Shown here: piece after piece, positions 17,565-26,372 of the stretch
Layout of the letters: the number at the start of each line of letters is the position of its first letter
Numbering within the stretch: the first letter of the stretch is position 1
Assembly (NCBI RefSeq): GCF_003096635.1
Contig: NZ_QEKV01000004.1
Span: forward strand, 62,001 to 126,000
Direction of reading: 5' to 3'
Source of the DNA: Ezakiella coagulans
Lineage (GTDB): Bacteria; Bacillota; Clostridia; Tissierellales; Peptoniphilaceae
DNA: 64,000 nucleotides
The notes under the pieces: generated by a model
The model's database searches: none
What the model saw: only the letters and a program-made list of their open reading frames with translations
What the model was told of the DNA's origin: nothing
Position numbers and translations under genes: made by a program

Positions 17565-17593
17565 TTGTATAAACCGGACTTTGGTGTTATAAT
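17565..17593 (+). promoter_or_regulatory. Promoter for glyA
   Basis: TTGTAT (17565-17570), 17 bases, TATAAT (17588-17593). The leader of about 48 bases contains a short GTTATA/TATAAC inverted repeat near 17604-17624. Confidence 0.7.
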
Positions 17594-17647
17594 TAGAGGT
17601 AGGGTTATAGGATTTTCTTATAACTGAAGCAAAAAGGAGGTATTATT

Positions 17648-18880
17648 TTGGATTTTACAAACCTAAAAAACTCAGATCCGGACATTTATAATGTCGTCAT
17701 GGAAGAAAAGGAACGTCAACAATCACATATCGAACTTATTGCAAGTGAAAACTTCGTTACAGAAGCCGTAATGGAAGCAATGGGAAGCTATCTAACAAAT
17801 AAGTACGCTGAAGGATATCCTGGAAAGAGATATTATGGCGGCTGTTCAGTCGTAGACGTGGCTGAAAATATCGCAAGAGATAGACTTTGTAAATTGTTCG
17901 GTGCTGATCACGCAAACGTTCAACCGCACTCAGGTGCAAATGCAAATATCGGAGTATATTTCTCATTCTTAAAACCTGGAGACAAAGTTTTGGGTATGAA
18001 TTTATCAGAAGGCGGACACTTGACTCACGGTTCATCTGTAAACATTTCAGGAACATATTTTGATTTCGCAGCTTATGGTGTAAGCAAAGAAACTGAAACA
18101 ATTGATTATGATGAAGTCATGGCAATTGCAAAGAAAGAACAACCAAAGCTTATCGTTGCAGGTGCAAGTGCATATCCAAGAATTATTGATTTCAAAAAAT
18201 TCAGAGAAATTGCTGATGCTTGTGGAGCAAGACTCATGGTTGACATGGCTCACATCGCAGGACTTGTTGCAACCGGTCTTCACCCATCACCGGTTCCATA
18301 CGCAGATTATGTAACAACTACAACACATAAGACACTTCGCGGACCAAGAGGTGGAGCTATTCTTACAAAAGAAGAATACGCAAAAGCTATAGACAAGGCA
18401 ATCTTCCCAGGAACACAAGGCGGACCTTTGATGCATGTTATCGCAGCTAAAGCTGTTGCATTCGGCGAAGCATTGAAACCTGAATTCAAAACATATCAAG
18501 AACAAATTTTAAAGAACGCACAAGTTCTTGCAAATACACTTCTTGAAAGAGGTTTCCGTTTAGTTTCAGGCGGTACAGATAACCACTTGATCTTAGTTGA
18601 TGTTAAATCAAAAGGATTCACAGGTAAAGAAGCTGAAAAGATGCTTGATGAAGTTGGAATCACTGCAAATAAAAACACTATTCCAAACGAAACGGAATCT
18701 CCATTTGTTACAAGCGGTATCCGTTTAGGAACTCCTGCAATGACAACAAGAGGATTCAAGGAAGAAGATATGAAAGAAGTTGGAAACATTATCGCTGACA
18801 CACTCGTTGAAGGTCATGATGTTGACAAGTTGAAAGCAAGAGTTAAAGCTCTTTGCGACGCACACGTTTTATATAAATAA
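17648..18880 (+). CDS. glyA: Serine hydroxymethyltransferase
   Basis: This 410-residue PLP enzyme interconverts serine and glycine and loads tetrahydrofolate with a one-carbon unit. Seen are '[17 protein letters not shown]', '[13 protein letters not shown]', 'HSGANAN' and the PLP-lysine motif [13 protein letters not shown] with Lys228. Full length. The start is TTG, backed by AAAAGGAGG. Codon use is richer in preferred codons than in neighbouring genes, suggesting high expression (impression only). It is transcribed alone, with its own promoter and terminator. Confidence 0.95.
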   Translation: MDFTNLKNSDPDIYNVVMEEKERQQSHIELIASENFVTEAVMEAMGSYLTNKYAEGYPGKRYYGGCSVVDVAENIARDRLCKLFGADHANVQPHSGANANIGVYFSFLKPGDKVLGMNLSEGGHLTHGSSVNISGTYFDFAAYGVSKETETIDYDEVMAIAKKEQPKLIVAGASAYPRIIDFKKFREIADACGARLMVDMAHIAGLVATGLHPSPVPYADYVTTTTHKTLRGPRGGAILTKEEYAKAIDKAIFPGTQGGPLMHVIAAKAVAFGEALKPEFKTYQEQILKNAQVLANTLLERGFRLVSGGTDNHLILVDVKSKGFTGKEAEKMLDEVGITANKNTIPNETESPFVTSGIRLGTPAMTTRGFKEEDMKEVGNIIADTLVEGHDVDKLKARVKALCDAHVLYK

Positions 18881-18887
18881 TAAAAAA

Positions 18888-18914
18888 TTTGGGGATTATA
18901 TCCCCATTTTTTTG
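18888..18914 (+). terminator. Rho-independent terminator after glyA
   Basis: TGGGGA (18890-18895) pairs with TCCCCA (18901-18906) across a five-base loop, followed by seven Ts. Confidence 0.85.
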
Positions 18915-18934
18915 TACATAGATACTTAAAGACG

Positions 18935-18963
18935 TTTATATTTGAGATAGTTTATGATATAAT
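18935..18963 (+). promoter_or_regulatory. Possible promoter for the der-plsY-gpsA run
   Basis: TTTATA (18935-18940), 17 bases, TATAAT (18958-18963). The -35 match is partial. GGAGG follows just before the der ATG. Confidence 0.5.
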
Positions 18964-18981
18964 AAAAGTGGAGGAGTTTAT

Positions 18982-20298
18982 ATGCGAGATAAAATAGTTA
19001 CTTTAGTTGGACGACCGAATGTCGGCAAATCCACTTTATTTAATAGAATTACAAATAATCGTTCCTCAATAACCGAGGACACTCCTGGCGTTACGAGAGA
19101 TAGATTATATGCAAGGGCAGAATGGCTCGGAAAACCATTTCTTCTTGTAGATACCGGCGGACTTGATCCGCAAAGTGACGACGACTTTATGCCGGAGATT
19201 ATTGAACAAGCGGAAGTGGCTATTGAGTCTTCAGTAGCTGTTATTTTCATTGTCGATGGTGTATCAGGGCTCACATCGACTGATAAAACAATACTTTCAA
19301 TGCTTAGAAGAATGAATTCGAATATTGTTTTGGCGATAAATAAATTTGATAGCAAAGAATCACAAGATAATTTCTATGATTTTTATGAACTTGGTATAAA
19401 TGAAATGGTTCAAATTTCAGCTGAACATGGAACCGGTGTCGGAGATTTGCTTGATGAAGTTTTTAAATTTTTCCCACAAGACGAAGAAATCGAAGAAAAT
19501 CCGGATGAAATAAAAGTTGCACTTATAGGTAAACCAAATGTTGGAAAGAGTTCACTTCTAAACAATATTTTGGGTGAAAAAAGAGCGATAGTTACAAATA
19601 TTCCTGGAACAACTAGGGATTCAATCGACACATTTGTTGAAATAGGGGGCAGAGATTTCAGACTCATAGACACAGCGGGACTTCGAAAAAAATCAAAAAT
19701 TACGGAAGCTGTTGAAAGATTTTCTGCTATAAGAACACTTTCCGCAATTGATGAAAGCGATATATGTGTACTTGTAATTGATGCTGTTGAAGGACCTACG
19801 GAACAGGATACAAAAGTTATGGGATACGCTTTTGAGAATAGAAAAGGCGTGGTTATTGCTATAAACAAATGGGATCTTGTTGAAAAGGACAGCTTTACTC
19901 AAAGGGACTATGTAAAGGAAATAAGAAATAAGATACAATATGTGCCATTTGCACCGATTGTGTTTATCTCTGCTAAGACCGGTCAAAGGGTAGACACTCT
20001 TATAGATACAGTTGTAAAGGTTTATGACAACTACAACAAGAGAATTCCTACGGGAGTACTGAACAAGATTGTTTCAGACGCAATACTTCTTAATGTAACT
20101 CCACAGGACAAGGGTAGAAGACTCAAAATTTATTATGGTTCACAAGTTAGTGCTGCACCACCGGTTGTAATTTTTTATGTTAATGATACGAAACTTACTC
20201 ACTTTTCGTACACGAGATATTTGGAAAATTCCATAAGAAAAAATTATGATTTTGAGGGAGTACCTATTTCGATAGTTTATAAAAACAGGGGAGAATAA
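18982..20298 (+). CDS. der: Ribosome assembly GTPase Der (EngA)
   Basis: This 438-residue protein has two tandem GTPase domains, the hallmark of Der, which assists 50S maturation. The first G1 is GRPNVGKS (10-17) with 'DTGG' and 'NKFD'. The second G1 is GKPNVGKSS (about 183-191) with 'DTAGLRKKSK' and 'NKWDL'. The KH-like C-terminal domain (about 350-438) is intact. SD TGGAGG precedes the ATG. The stop overlaps the plsY start (TAATG). Confidence 0.95.
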   Translation: MRDKIVTLVGRPNVGKSTLFNRITNNRSSITEDTPGVTRDRLYARAEWLGKPFLLVDTGGLDPQSDDDFMPEIIEQAEVAIESSVAVIFIVDGVSGLTSTDKTILSMLRRMNSNIVLAINKFDSKESQDNFYDFYELGINEMVQISAEHGTGVGDLLDEVFKFFPQDEEIEENPDEIKVALIGKPNVGKSSLLNNILGEKRAIVTNIPGTTRDSIDTFVEIGGRDFRLIDTAGLRKKSKITEAVERFSAIRTLSAIDESDICVLVIDAVEGPTEQDTKVMGYAFENRKGVVIAINKWDLVEKDSFTQRDYVKEIRNKIQYVPFAPIVFISAKTGQRVDTLIDTVVKVYDNYNKRIPTGVLNKIVSDAILLNVTPQDKGRRLKIYYGSQVSAAPPVVIFYVNDTKLTHFSYTRYLENSIRKNYDFEGVPISIVYKNRGE

Positions 20299-20885
20299 TG
20301 AATTATCTTTATTATCTTCTTGCATATATCATTGGCAGCATCAGCTTTTCTTATCTTTTAGTTAAGATTTTTAAAAATGAGGATGTAAGAAATAAGGGAA
20401 GTAAAAATGCCGGAGGAACAAATGTCATAAGGATTTATGGATGGAAACTTGGACTTCCGGTTGCAATTTTGGATATTTTTAAAGGTGTATTTGTAACATT
20501 TATTTTTAAGAAATACGATTTGGGATATCCGGTTGTAGCACTATTTTTTGCTGTGCTTGGACATTGCTATCCGATTTTTATGAAATTCAAAGGCGGCAAG
20601 GGAATTGCAACAACGGCAGGAGGTTTTATATTTTTATTTATAAACATTTTTCCGTTTGGATTGGCTGTTTTTGCCGGACTTGCGGTTCTTACAGGATATG
20701 TATCAGTTGCAAGTATATTTATGGTTTTCACAAGTGGGATCTTGATAATTTACACTTATGCTTTAGATAAGATAGAGATTGTTGCGATTGCAGGGATTAT
20801 TCTTCTTGCAATAATAAGACACAACTCAAATATAAAAAGATTAATCCGAAGAGAGGAAAATCAATTTCGGATTGGAGGGAAATAA
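20298..20885 (+). CDS. plsY: Glycerol-3-phosphate acyltransferase PlsY
   Basis: This 195-residue integral membrane enzyme transfers acyl groups from acyl-phosphate to glycerol-3-phosphate. Conserved blocks seen are 'GSKNAGGTNVIRIYG' (about 34-48), 'LGHCYPIFMKFKGGKGIATTAGG' (about 88-110) and 'IRHNSNIKRLIRREE' at the C-terminus. It joins with plsX at 57097, which makes the acyl-phosphate donor, and with gpsA directly downstream, which makes the acceptor. Stop and start codons overlap those of the neighbours. Confidence 0.93.
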   Translation: MNYLYYLLAYIIGSISFSYLLVKIFKNEDVRNKGSKNAGGTNVIRIYGWKLGLPVAILDIFKGVFVTFIFKKYDLGYPVVALFFAVLGHCYPIFMKFKGGKGIATTAGGFIFLFINIFPFGLAVFAGLAVLTGYVSVASIFMVFTSGILIIYTYALDKIEIVAIAGIILLAIIRHNSNIKRLIRREENQFRIGGK

Positions 20886-21889
20886 TGAAAACGTGTATAG
20901 TTGGCGGAGGGAGTTGGGGTATTGCTCTTGCAAGTGTACTCTCAACTAATGGCCGAGATGTCACACTTTATATGAGAAGCTCAGAACAAAAAGAATATAT
21001 TTTAAAAAATAAAAGAAGTCCAAAATATTTGAAGGATTTTATTTTTCCAGATAATATTAATCTTACAGATGATTTAAGATCGCTAGATGGATGTGATCTT
21101 GCGGTTATAGCAACTCCTTTTCAGAAAATGGAGGAGATTTTAATTGAGATAAAACCTCATTTATCACAAAAAACAATAATTTTAAATGTTTCAAAAGGAC
21201 TTAATATTGAAAACTGTGAAACGGGAGAATATTTTGCAAATAAAATCTGTCCGGATAATAAGTATGCAGTTTTGAGTGGACCGTCACACGCTGAAGAAGT
21301 TTCAAAAAAAATGATTACAACTGTAGTTATATGCTCAAAAGATATTGAAGTTGCAAAGAGTCTTCAAGATTTATTTATGAATGAATATTTCAGAGTTTAT
21401 ATTCATACCGATGTTTCGGGAGTTGAAGTTGCGGGTGCATTAAAAAATGTAATTGCGATAGGTTCCGGTATATTAAAGGGTATAAATGAAGGGGATAATG
21501 CAAGAGCAGCTTTAATTACAAGAGGGCTTTTTGAAATTGCACGACTCGGTAAAAAGTTGAACTGCAATATGATGACATTTATGGGTCTTGCAGGCATGGG
21601 CGACCTCATAGTTACAGCGACTTCAGTGCACTCAAGAAACTTCAGAGCTGGAGTTTTAATTGGAAAAGGTGTTCCGGTTGAAAGGCTTGAAGACGAAGTT
21701 GGAGAAACAGTTGAAGGTCTTAAGACTGTAAAGGCTGCACATATTCTTTCCCAAAAATATAACATCGAGATGCCTATAACGGAAGCTATATATAAGGGTA
21801 TTTATGAAAATAAAGATCCACATAAAGCGATACTCGAACTTATGACAAGAAGTAAGAAACACGAATTTTTAGAGGAGATGGTATTATAG
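20885..21889 (+). CDS. gpsA: NAD(P)H-dependent glycerol-3-phosphate dehydrogenase
   Basis: This 334-residue enzyme reduces dihydroxyacetone phosphate to sn-glycerol-3-phosphate for phospholipids. The Rossmann motif is GGGSWG (7-12). 'LSGPSHAEEV', 'AGALKNVIAIGSG' containing the catalytic Lys, and 'GLAGMGDLIVTATS' are in family order. Length is normal. It is placed between plsY and an HlyD-like gene with 1-nt overlaps at both ends, so the pathway enzymes are made together. Confidence 0.94.
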   Translation: MKTCIVGGGSWGIALASVLSTNGRDVTLYMRSSEQKEYILKNKRSPKYLKDFIFPDNINLTDDLRSLDGCDLAVIATPFQKMEEILIEIKPHLSQKTIILNVSKGLNIENCETGEYFANKICPDNKYAVLSGPSHAEEVSKKMITTVVICSKDIEVAKSLQDLFMNEYFRVYIHTDVSGVEVAGALKNVIAIGSGILKGINEGDNARAALITRGLFEIARLGKKLNCNMMTFMGLAGMGDLIVTATSVHSRNFRAGVLIGKGVPVERLEDEVGETVEGLKTVKAAHILSQKYNIEMPITEAIYKGIYENKDPHKAILELMTRSKKHEFLEEMVL

Positions 21890-23082
21890 TGAGCGAAAAA
21901 ACGGTGGATAAAAAAAGCAGATTCACAAGTTGGATTGTAATATTTTCGCTTATTTACATTATATTTCTTGAAATTGTTGTTAAACCAAAAATAATGGCTG
22001 TTGGCGGAAAATTTGTCACACCTGTTGAAACAACTTATTATGATGGCATAGAAACGGAGTTTGTACTTTTGAAAGATGAAACGCCTTTCAACGCCGCCAG
22101 CGTAAATGAACCTATGCATTATGATGAAGGCACGCGTCTTGGATTTGGTGAAATAAAAGCGGGAAAAACAACTTCAAATGAATATGCACTACTCTCAAAA
22201 AGACTACAAGATATAAATGATAGAATATCAATTTATAAAAATCAAATTAACGACATAGACAAAGAATTAAGACGCTCGATTATAAATGGGAATTACAGTC
22301 TAGCGGTTGATCTTGTCGGAAGTTTCTCATATCAAAATAATGAGAGTGTGGGGCAAATAAATGTTGAGGACCTTGAAAAGGAAAAAGCGAATATAACAAA
22401 TCAAATAAATCACATGGCGGGCGAAATTATTTGGAATCCGCCGGGAATTATAAGTTATACGTTGGACGGTTTTGAGGATTTGAAAAATGAAAGTTTGTAC
22501 TTAACTTCAAGGGATGAGTTCAAATCTATATTAAATAGACCGGTTGTGAAGAGTTATTCAAGAGACTTTAAAATCATTGATAATTTTAAAGCTACGGCAA
22601 TGTTTTACGCTCCGAATAACGGAAGACTTAAAGAACTCGATGGCAAGTATGTTACTTACAGCATCGACAACTTTAATACATTTGGAAAAGGCATCGCATT
22701 GGTGCCGGCTGATTATGACAAAGAGGGCGTTGCCGGTATTTTTATAAACAGTCACATCGAAGACATATATCAAATGAGAAAAGGTAAGATTAATGTTATT
22801 TTTGATTCTGTCAAAGCTTTAATTATTCCAACCGGAAGTCTAATAAAAAAAGATGGCGTCGTTGGAGTTTTAGCAAGAGATGTAAATGGTATAATTCAGT
22901 TTAGGCCGGTCAAACTTTTAAAACGAGAAGCGGAAAAAAGTTATGTTTCCCAAGGGAATGAAAAGGGAATGATAAATGTAAACGGTGAGGATGTACTCAC
23001 TTTACAATATTATGAAGACGTCGTTTTGAGGCCTGACCCTGACATGATCGGTCAAATTTTTATAAGAAATGAATTTAAATAG
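21889..23082 (+). CDS. HlyD-like membrane-anchored protein in the division-gene cluster
   Basis: This 397-residue protein starts at GTG sharing a base with the gpsA stop (TAGTG). One N-terminal transmembrane helix (about 14-32) leaves the rest outside. A first beta segment, a coiled coil ('LSKRLQDINDRISIYKNQINDIDKEL', then 'EDLEKEKANITNQINHMAG') and a later beta-barrel-like part ('YAPNNGRLKELDGKYVTYS', 'IPTGSLIKKDGVVGVLARD') form the adaptor layout of HlyD-family efflux proteins. No exporter is nearby. Similar proteins occur just before ylmE/sepF in related genomes and their role is unknown. An envelope role linked to division is inference from position. Confidence 0.75.
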   Translation: MSEKTVDKKSRFTSWIVIFSLIYIIFLEIVVKPKIMAVGGKFVTPVETTYYDGIETEFVLLKDETPFNAASVNEPMHYDEGTRLGFGEIKAGKTTSNEYALLSKRLQDINDRISIYKNQINDIDKELRRSIINGNYSLAVDLVGSFSYQNNESVGQINVEDLEKEKANITNQINHMAGEIIWNPPGIISYTLDGFEDLKNESLYLTSRDEFKSILNRPVVKSYSRDFKIIDNFKATAMFYAPNNGRLKELDGKYVTYSIDNFNTFGKGIALVPADYDKEGVAGIFINSHIEDIYQMRKGKINVIFDSVKALIIPTGSLIKKDGVVGVLARDVNGIIQFRPVKLLKREAEKSYVSQGNEKGMINVNGEDVLTLQYYEDVVLRPDPDMIGQIFIRNEFK

Positions 23083-23100
23083 TGCTTTGGAGGTGGTTAT

Positions 23101-23784
23101 TTGACAATAAAAGACAATGTTAACGAAGTTAGAGAAAACATAGCAAAAGCCGCTTTGAGAGCCGGGAGAAATCCCGAGGATGTAACCCTTTGCGCAGTAA
23201 GTAAATATATTGATGTACCAAGGATTAAAGAAGCGCTGGAAGCAGGCGTAACTGTTCTTGGAGAAAACAAGGTACAGGAACTTGTTGAAAAGCTTCCGCA
23301 ATTTTGTGAAGATGTAAATTTTCATATGATTGGACAATTGCAAACAAATAAAGTAAAATATATAATAGACAAAGTTAAACTTATTCATTCGCTTGACAGG
23401 ATGAGTTTGTTAAAAACTTTGGACAAGGAAGCGAAGAAAAAGAATATAATTTCAGATACATTAATTCAAGTGAATTTGACCTCGGACCCGAATCGTGGCG
23501 GTGTCTCTGTTGAAGAATTGCCTAAGTTTGTCGAAGAAGTTGGGAAATATTCATCTATAAGAGTTAGAGGTTTAATGTGCGTTGCACAGAATGTAGATGA
23601 TGAAAAAATAATTCGTGAAGATTTTAAACGAATGAGACTAGAATTTGAGCGTTTAAAGTTGTATAATATATATAATGTTTCTGGCGAGATTCTTTCTATG
23701 GGTATGAGTCATGATTATGAAATAGCTGTAGAAGAAGGTGCTACACTTGTTAGAGTGGGTACCAGAATTTTTGGAAAGAGATAA
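23101..23784 (+). CDS. ylmE: PLP homeostasis protein, YggS/YlmE family
   Basis: This 227-residue single-domain PLP-binding protein has the alanine-racemase-like N-terminal barrel. The PLP-lysine is Lys35 in 'CAVSKYIDV'. 'GENKVQEL', 'FHMIGQLQTNKVKYI' and 'LSMGMSHDYEIAVEEGATLVRVGTRIFG' complete the signature. Family members balance PLP and amino-acid pools. The start is TTG with GGAGG ahead. It sits directly before sepF, as ylmE does in many Gram-positive genomes. Confidence 0.92.
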   Translation: MTIKDNVNEVRENIAKAALRAGRNPEDVTLCAVSKYIDVPRIKEALEAGVTVLGENKVQELVEKLPQFCEDVNFHMIGQLQTNKVKYIIDKVKLIHSLDRMSLLKTLDKEAKKKNIISDTLIQVNLTSDPNRGGVSVEELPKFVEEVGKYSSIRVRGLMCVAQNVDDEKIIREDFKRMRLEFERLKLYNIYNVSGEILSMGMSHDYEIAVEEGATLVRVGTRIFGKR

Positions 23785-23793
23785 GGAGGAACT

Positions 23794-24255
23794 ATGAGCA
23801 TTTTAGATAAGATGAAGAATTTAATCATCGCTCCGGATACGGATGAAGAATACGAAGAAGAATATGTAGAAGCTGAAAAACCTGTTGTTGAAAAGAAAGT
23901 TTTTACAACAACACAAACACCGGCTACAAGACCAAGTGTGACAACTCAAAGAGCTGCTGTTTCAACAAGAACAGGGGCACTACCTTTTAAGATTCAAATT
24001 CAAGACCCACTCAAATATGACGATGCACCAAAGATTATCGATAAATTGATTTTAAATGATGCAGTTGTGGTTAATTTTGAGCACTTAGAACCTGAACTAA
24101 AAAGACAAGTTTTTGATTTTATCAATGGCGGAATTTATGCAATCGAAGGCAGAATTCAAAAAGTTACACAAGACATTTTTATTCTTGCACCAAAGGATGT
24201 AGCTATTGAAGGTATAAAAGAAGAAATTCTTGAAAGTGGCTTGTATTCTTGGTAG
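23794..24255 (+). CDS. sepF: Cell division protein SepF
   Basis: This 153-residue protein has a short N-terminal amphipathic helix (MSILDKMKNLII) for membrane binding, an acidic and then Thr-rich linker (18-65), and the SepF core ('DPLKYDDAPKIIDKLILNDAVVVNFEHLE') that binds the FtsZ tail and polymerises. SD AAGGAGG precedes ATG. Its last codons overlap the TTG start of the ylmH-like gene. Together with ylmE this is the conserved ylm division cluster; ftsZ itself is not in the window. Confidence 0.93.
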   Translation: MSILDKMKNLIIAPDTDEEYEEEYVEAEKPVVEKKVFTTTQTPATRPSVTTQRAAVSTRTGALPFKIQIQDPLKYDDAPKIIDKLILNDAVVVNFEHLEPELKRQVFDFINGGIYAIEGRIQKVTQDIFILAPKDVAIEGIKEEILESGLYSW

Positions 24256-25025
24256 AAGAGTTATCCTTTCTAAACAAGGAAGAAGTGTCTTTTTATAAGA
24301 TGCTCGAGGAAAAGGTTCTTATATCAAATCGAAGAAATTCATATGAAGAGACAGATTTTTTAGATCCATTTTGGCAAAAGATGTTGATTTCTATTGCCAA
24401 CAAATATGATGGGGTGTCTGTTTCTTTTTTCGGTGCTTTCAATAATGCGGAAAGATGTGTAGGTGTTATTTATAACGACTATTTGCCGGTGCCAATAGAA
24501 GACGAGTACATGAGCGTGCTTGCTTTTGATTCTAAGTTTGACGATGTCAAGCACAAAGATGTATTGGGGAAGCTTATGAGCATGGGCATTGAAAGAGAAA
24601 CGGTTGGAGATATTATATTTTATAAAGATGCTTGCTTTTTTAGTGTGAAGAAGTCCGTTGAATCATTTTTGTTATCTCAGTTTCAAGATATAAGGAGACA
24701 CAGCGTGAGCCTTTATAGCGTTGACGGCGAAGGACTAAAGGTTGTTGAATCTGAAAAAACGACAGAGGTTATTATCGCTGCATCTTTACGTGCGGATTTA
24801 CTTGTTGCAAAAATTTATAATATTAAAAGAAATATAGCTACATCTATGATATCAAAAGGTTTGATGAAGCTTGACTATAGAGTTTTTACAAGAGGGGACA
24901 GGCAAATCGAACTTCCGGCTCTTATTTCTCTTCGCGGATATGGCAGAGTTTATGTCGATGAAGTAGTTGGGAGGACAGGAAGTGACAACTTGAAAGTTAA
25001 ATTACGTCGGGAGGTTTACAGTTGA
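24249..25025 (+). CDS. ylmH: YlmH-like S4-domain RNA-binding protein
   Basis: This 258-residue protein has an N-terminal YlmH-type region (about 1-175), then an S4 RNA-binding domain ('SLRADLLVAKIYNIKRNIATSMISKGLMKLDYRV', about 177-250). YlmH proteins bind stalled 50S subunits and act in ribosome rescue in Bacillus (established for that family). Here it may cooperate with the rqcH product encoded at 26373-28085 (inference). It begins at TTG within the end of sepF and ends in a TTGA overlap with lspA, so all three are translationally linked. Confidence 0.85.
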   Translation: MVEELSFLNKEEVSFYKMLEEKVLISNRRNSYEETDFLDPFWQKMLISIANKYDGVSVSFFGAFNNAERCVGVIYNDYLPVPIEDEYMSVLAFDSKFDDVKHKDVLGKLMSMGIERETVGDIIFYKDACFFSVKKSVESFLLSQFQDIRRHSVSLYSVDGEGLKVVESEKTTEVIIAASLRADLLVAKIYNIKRNIATSMISKGLMKLDYRVFTRGDRQIELPALISLRGYGRVYVDEVVGRTGSDNLKVKLRREVYS

Positions 25026-25468
25026 TATACTTATTTGTTATTTTATTTGTATTATTGGATCAGGTTACTAAATTTGCGGCATCCAAGTATTTAATTCATA
25101 ATTCAATAAAAATTTTTGACTGGTTTAAACTAGATTATGTTGAAAATAGAGGAGCGGCATTTGGATTTCTCGATGGGAAACAAACATTTTTTATTGTTGT
25201 AACTGTTTTTGTTCTAGTATTTTTAGCATTTTTTATTTACAAACACTATTCTTCTCTTTCTACGCTTGAAGTTTGGGCATCTATTCTTTTGTTTTCAGGA
25301 GCGATTGGAAACCTCATTGACAGAGTTGTTCAAGGCTATGTTATTGATTTTATCTCAGTTAGAATTTTTAATGTGTATGATTTTCCGGTTTTCAATTTTG
25401 CAGATATTTATGTAACATTTGCAGTTATTGTTTATTTATTAAGTGCTATAAGTCATGAGAGAAGTTAG
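25022..25468 (+). CDS. lspA: Lipoprotein signal peptidase (signal peptidase II)
   Basis: This 148-residue membrane aspartyl protease with four hydrophobic segments cleaves lipoprotein signal peptides. Catalytic aspartates are Asp100 (GNLIDRV) and Asp128 (NFADIYV). 'ENRGAAFG' (41-48) is the third signature. Start is TTG, overlapping the ylmH stop. The ORF overlaps the following pseudouridine synthase gene by 14 nt. Confidence 0.93.
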   Translation: MIYLFVILFVLLDQVTKFAASKYLIHNSIKIFDWFKLDYVENRGAAFGFLDGKQTFFIVVTVFVLVFLAFFIYKHYSSLSTLEVWASILLFSGAIGNLIDRVVQGYVIDFISVRIFNVYDFPVFNFADIYVTFAVIVYLLSAISHERS

Positions 25469-26372
25469 TTTTACCTATTTGCAAAATGATGAAAACAGGG
25501 TTGACAAATATTTTGATTTATTTGGATTTGACTCGCGTTCTGAATTTCAGTCTATTATAAAAGACGGAAATTTTTTTGTTAATGGGAAAAAAGAAAAACA
25601 AAATTATAAGTTTAGAGAAAATGATATTGTTAAAATTATTTTTCCCGAAGAGATAAAACAAAGCACTGAAGGAATTGATGTTCCGATTCTTTTTGAAAAT
25701 GAAAATATTATTGTTTTAAATAAACCACCTTTTATCGCTGTTCACGGTGCTAAAAGTTATTCCGGCCCGACGCTTGTCGATTGGCTCTTGGATCGAGGTT
25801 ATAAACTTAGTGACGGGGAAGATGATACAAGGCCGGGTGTCGTTCATAGACTCGATGCGGACACAAGCGGAATTATAATTTTTGCAAAAAAAAATGAATC
25901 ACATTCGATATTAAAAAAAGATTTTCAGGAAAAGAATGTGTCGAAACATTATTTTGCTATTTCAAACGGAGTTTCAAAGAGTGATGAGTTTACTATTGAT
26001 AAGCCGATTGCAAGAAGCAAAAATCCGGTAAAGATGGGAATTGTTAAAGGTGGAAGAAGGGCAGTTTCAATTGTAAAGAAATTGGATGGGAATGATTTTT
26101 TTACACTGTTTGATGTGAAAATTATCACCGGAAGAACTCATCAAATTCGCGTTCACCTCGCTTCGGAAAATCTTCCGATTTTAGGGGATAAAGTTTACGG
26201 AATGAAACGTGAAAGAATTAATGTTTCAAGACAAATGCTTCACGCACATTCGATTGAATTTTTTGAGCCGTTAACTCGAGAAAAAATAAAAATTGAAGCA
26301 CCTATTTTTGATGATATGAAAGAAGCATTAAAAAAAGCCGATTTATCTATCGATAAAACGACTTATATATAA
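25455..26372 (+). CDS. RluD/RluA-family pseudouridine synthase
   Basis: This 305-residue protein has an N-terminal S4 domain (about 14-65) and the catalytic domain with 'VVHRLDADTSGIIIFAK', nucleophile Asp134. Further blocks are 'GRTHQIRVHLA' and 'LHAHSIEFFEP'. Placement after lspA is the classic site for this gene (ylyB in Bacillus). Whether it modifies 23S rRNA or another RNA is not shown by sequence. Its TAA stop touches the stop of the convergent rqcH gene with no base between and no hairpin visible. Confidence 0.9.
   Translation: MREVSFTYLQNDENRVDKYFDLFGFDSRSEFQSIIKDGNFFVNGKKEKQNYKFRENDIVKIIFPEEIKQSTEGIDVPILFENENIIVLNKPPFIAVHGAKSYSGPTLVDWLLDRGYKLSDGEDDTRPGVVHRLDADTSGIIIFAKKNESHSILKKDFQEKNVSKHYFAISNGVSKSDEFTIDKPIARSKNPVKMGIVKGGRRAVSIVKKLDGNDFFTLFDVKIITGRTHQIRVHLASENLPILGDKVYGMKRERINVSRQMLHAHSIEFFEPLTREKIKIEAPIFDDMKEALKKADLSIDKTTYI

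Noticed and set aside
17594-17647. Riboswitch or T-box ahead of glyA
   Set aside because: The leader is only about 48 bases with a 6-bp weak inverted repeat and has no known aptamer or T-box sequence.
17757-18801. Several open frames on both strands across glyA
   Set aside because: They come from the biased codon use of a highly expressed gene; none has an SD or a recognisable product.
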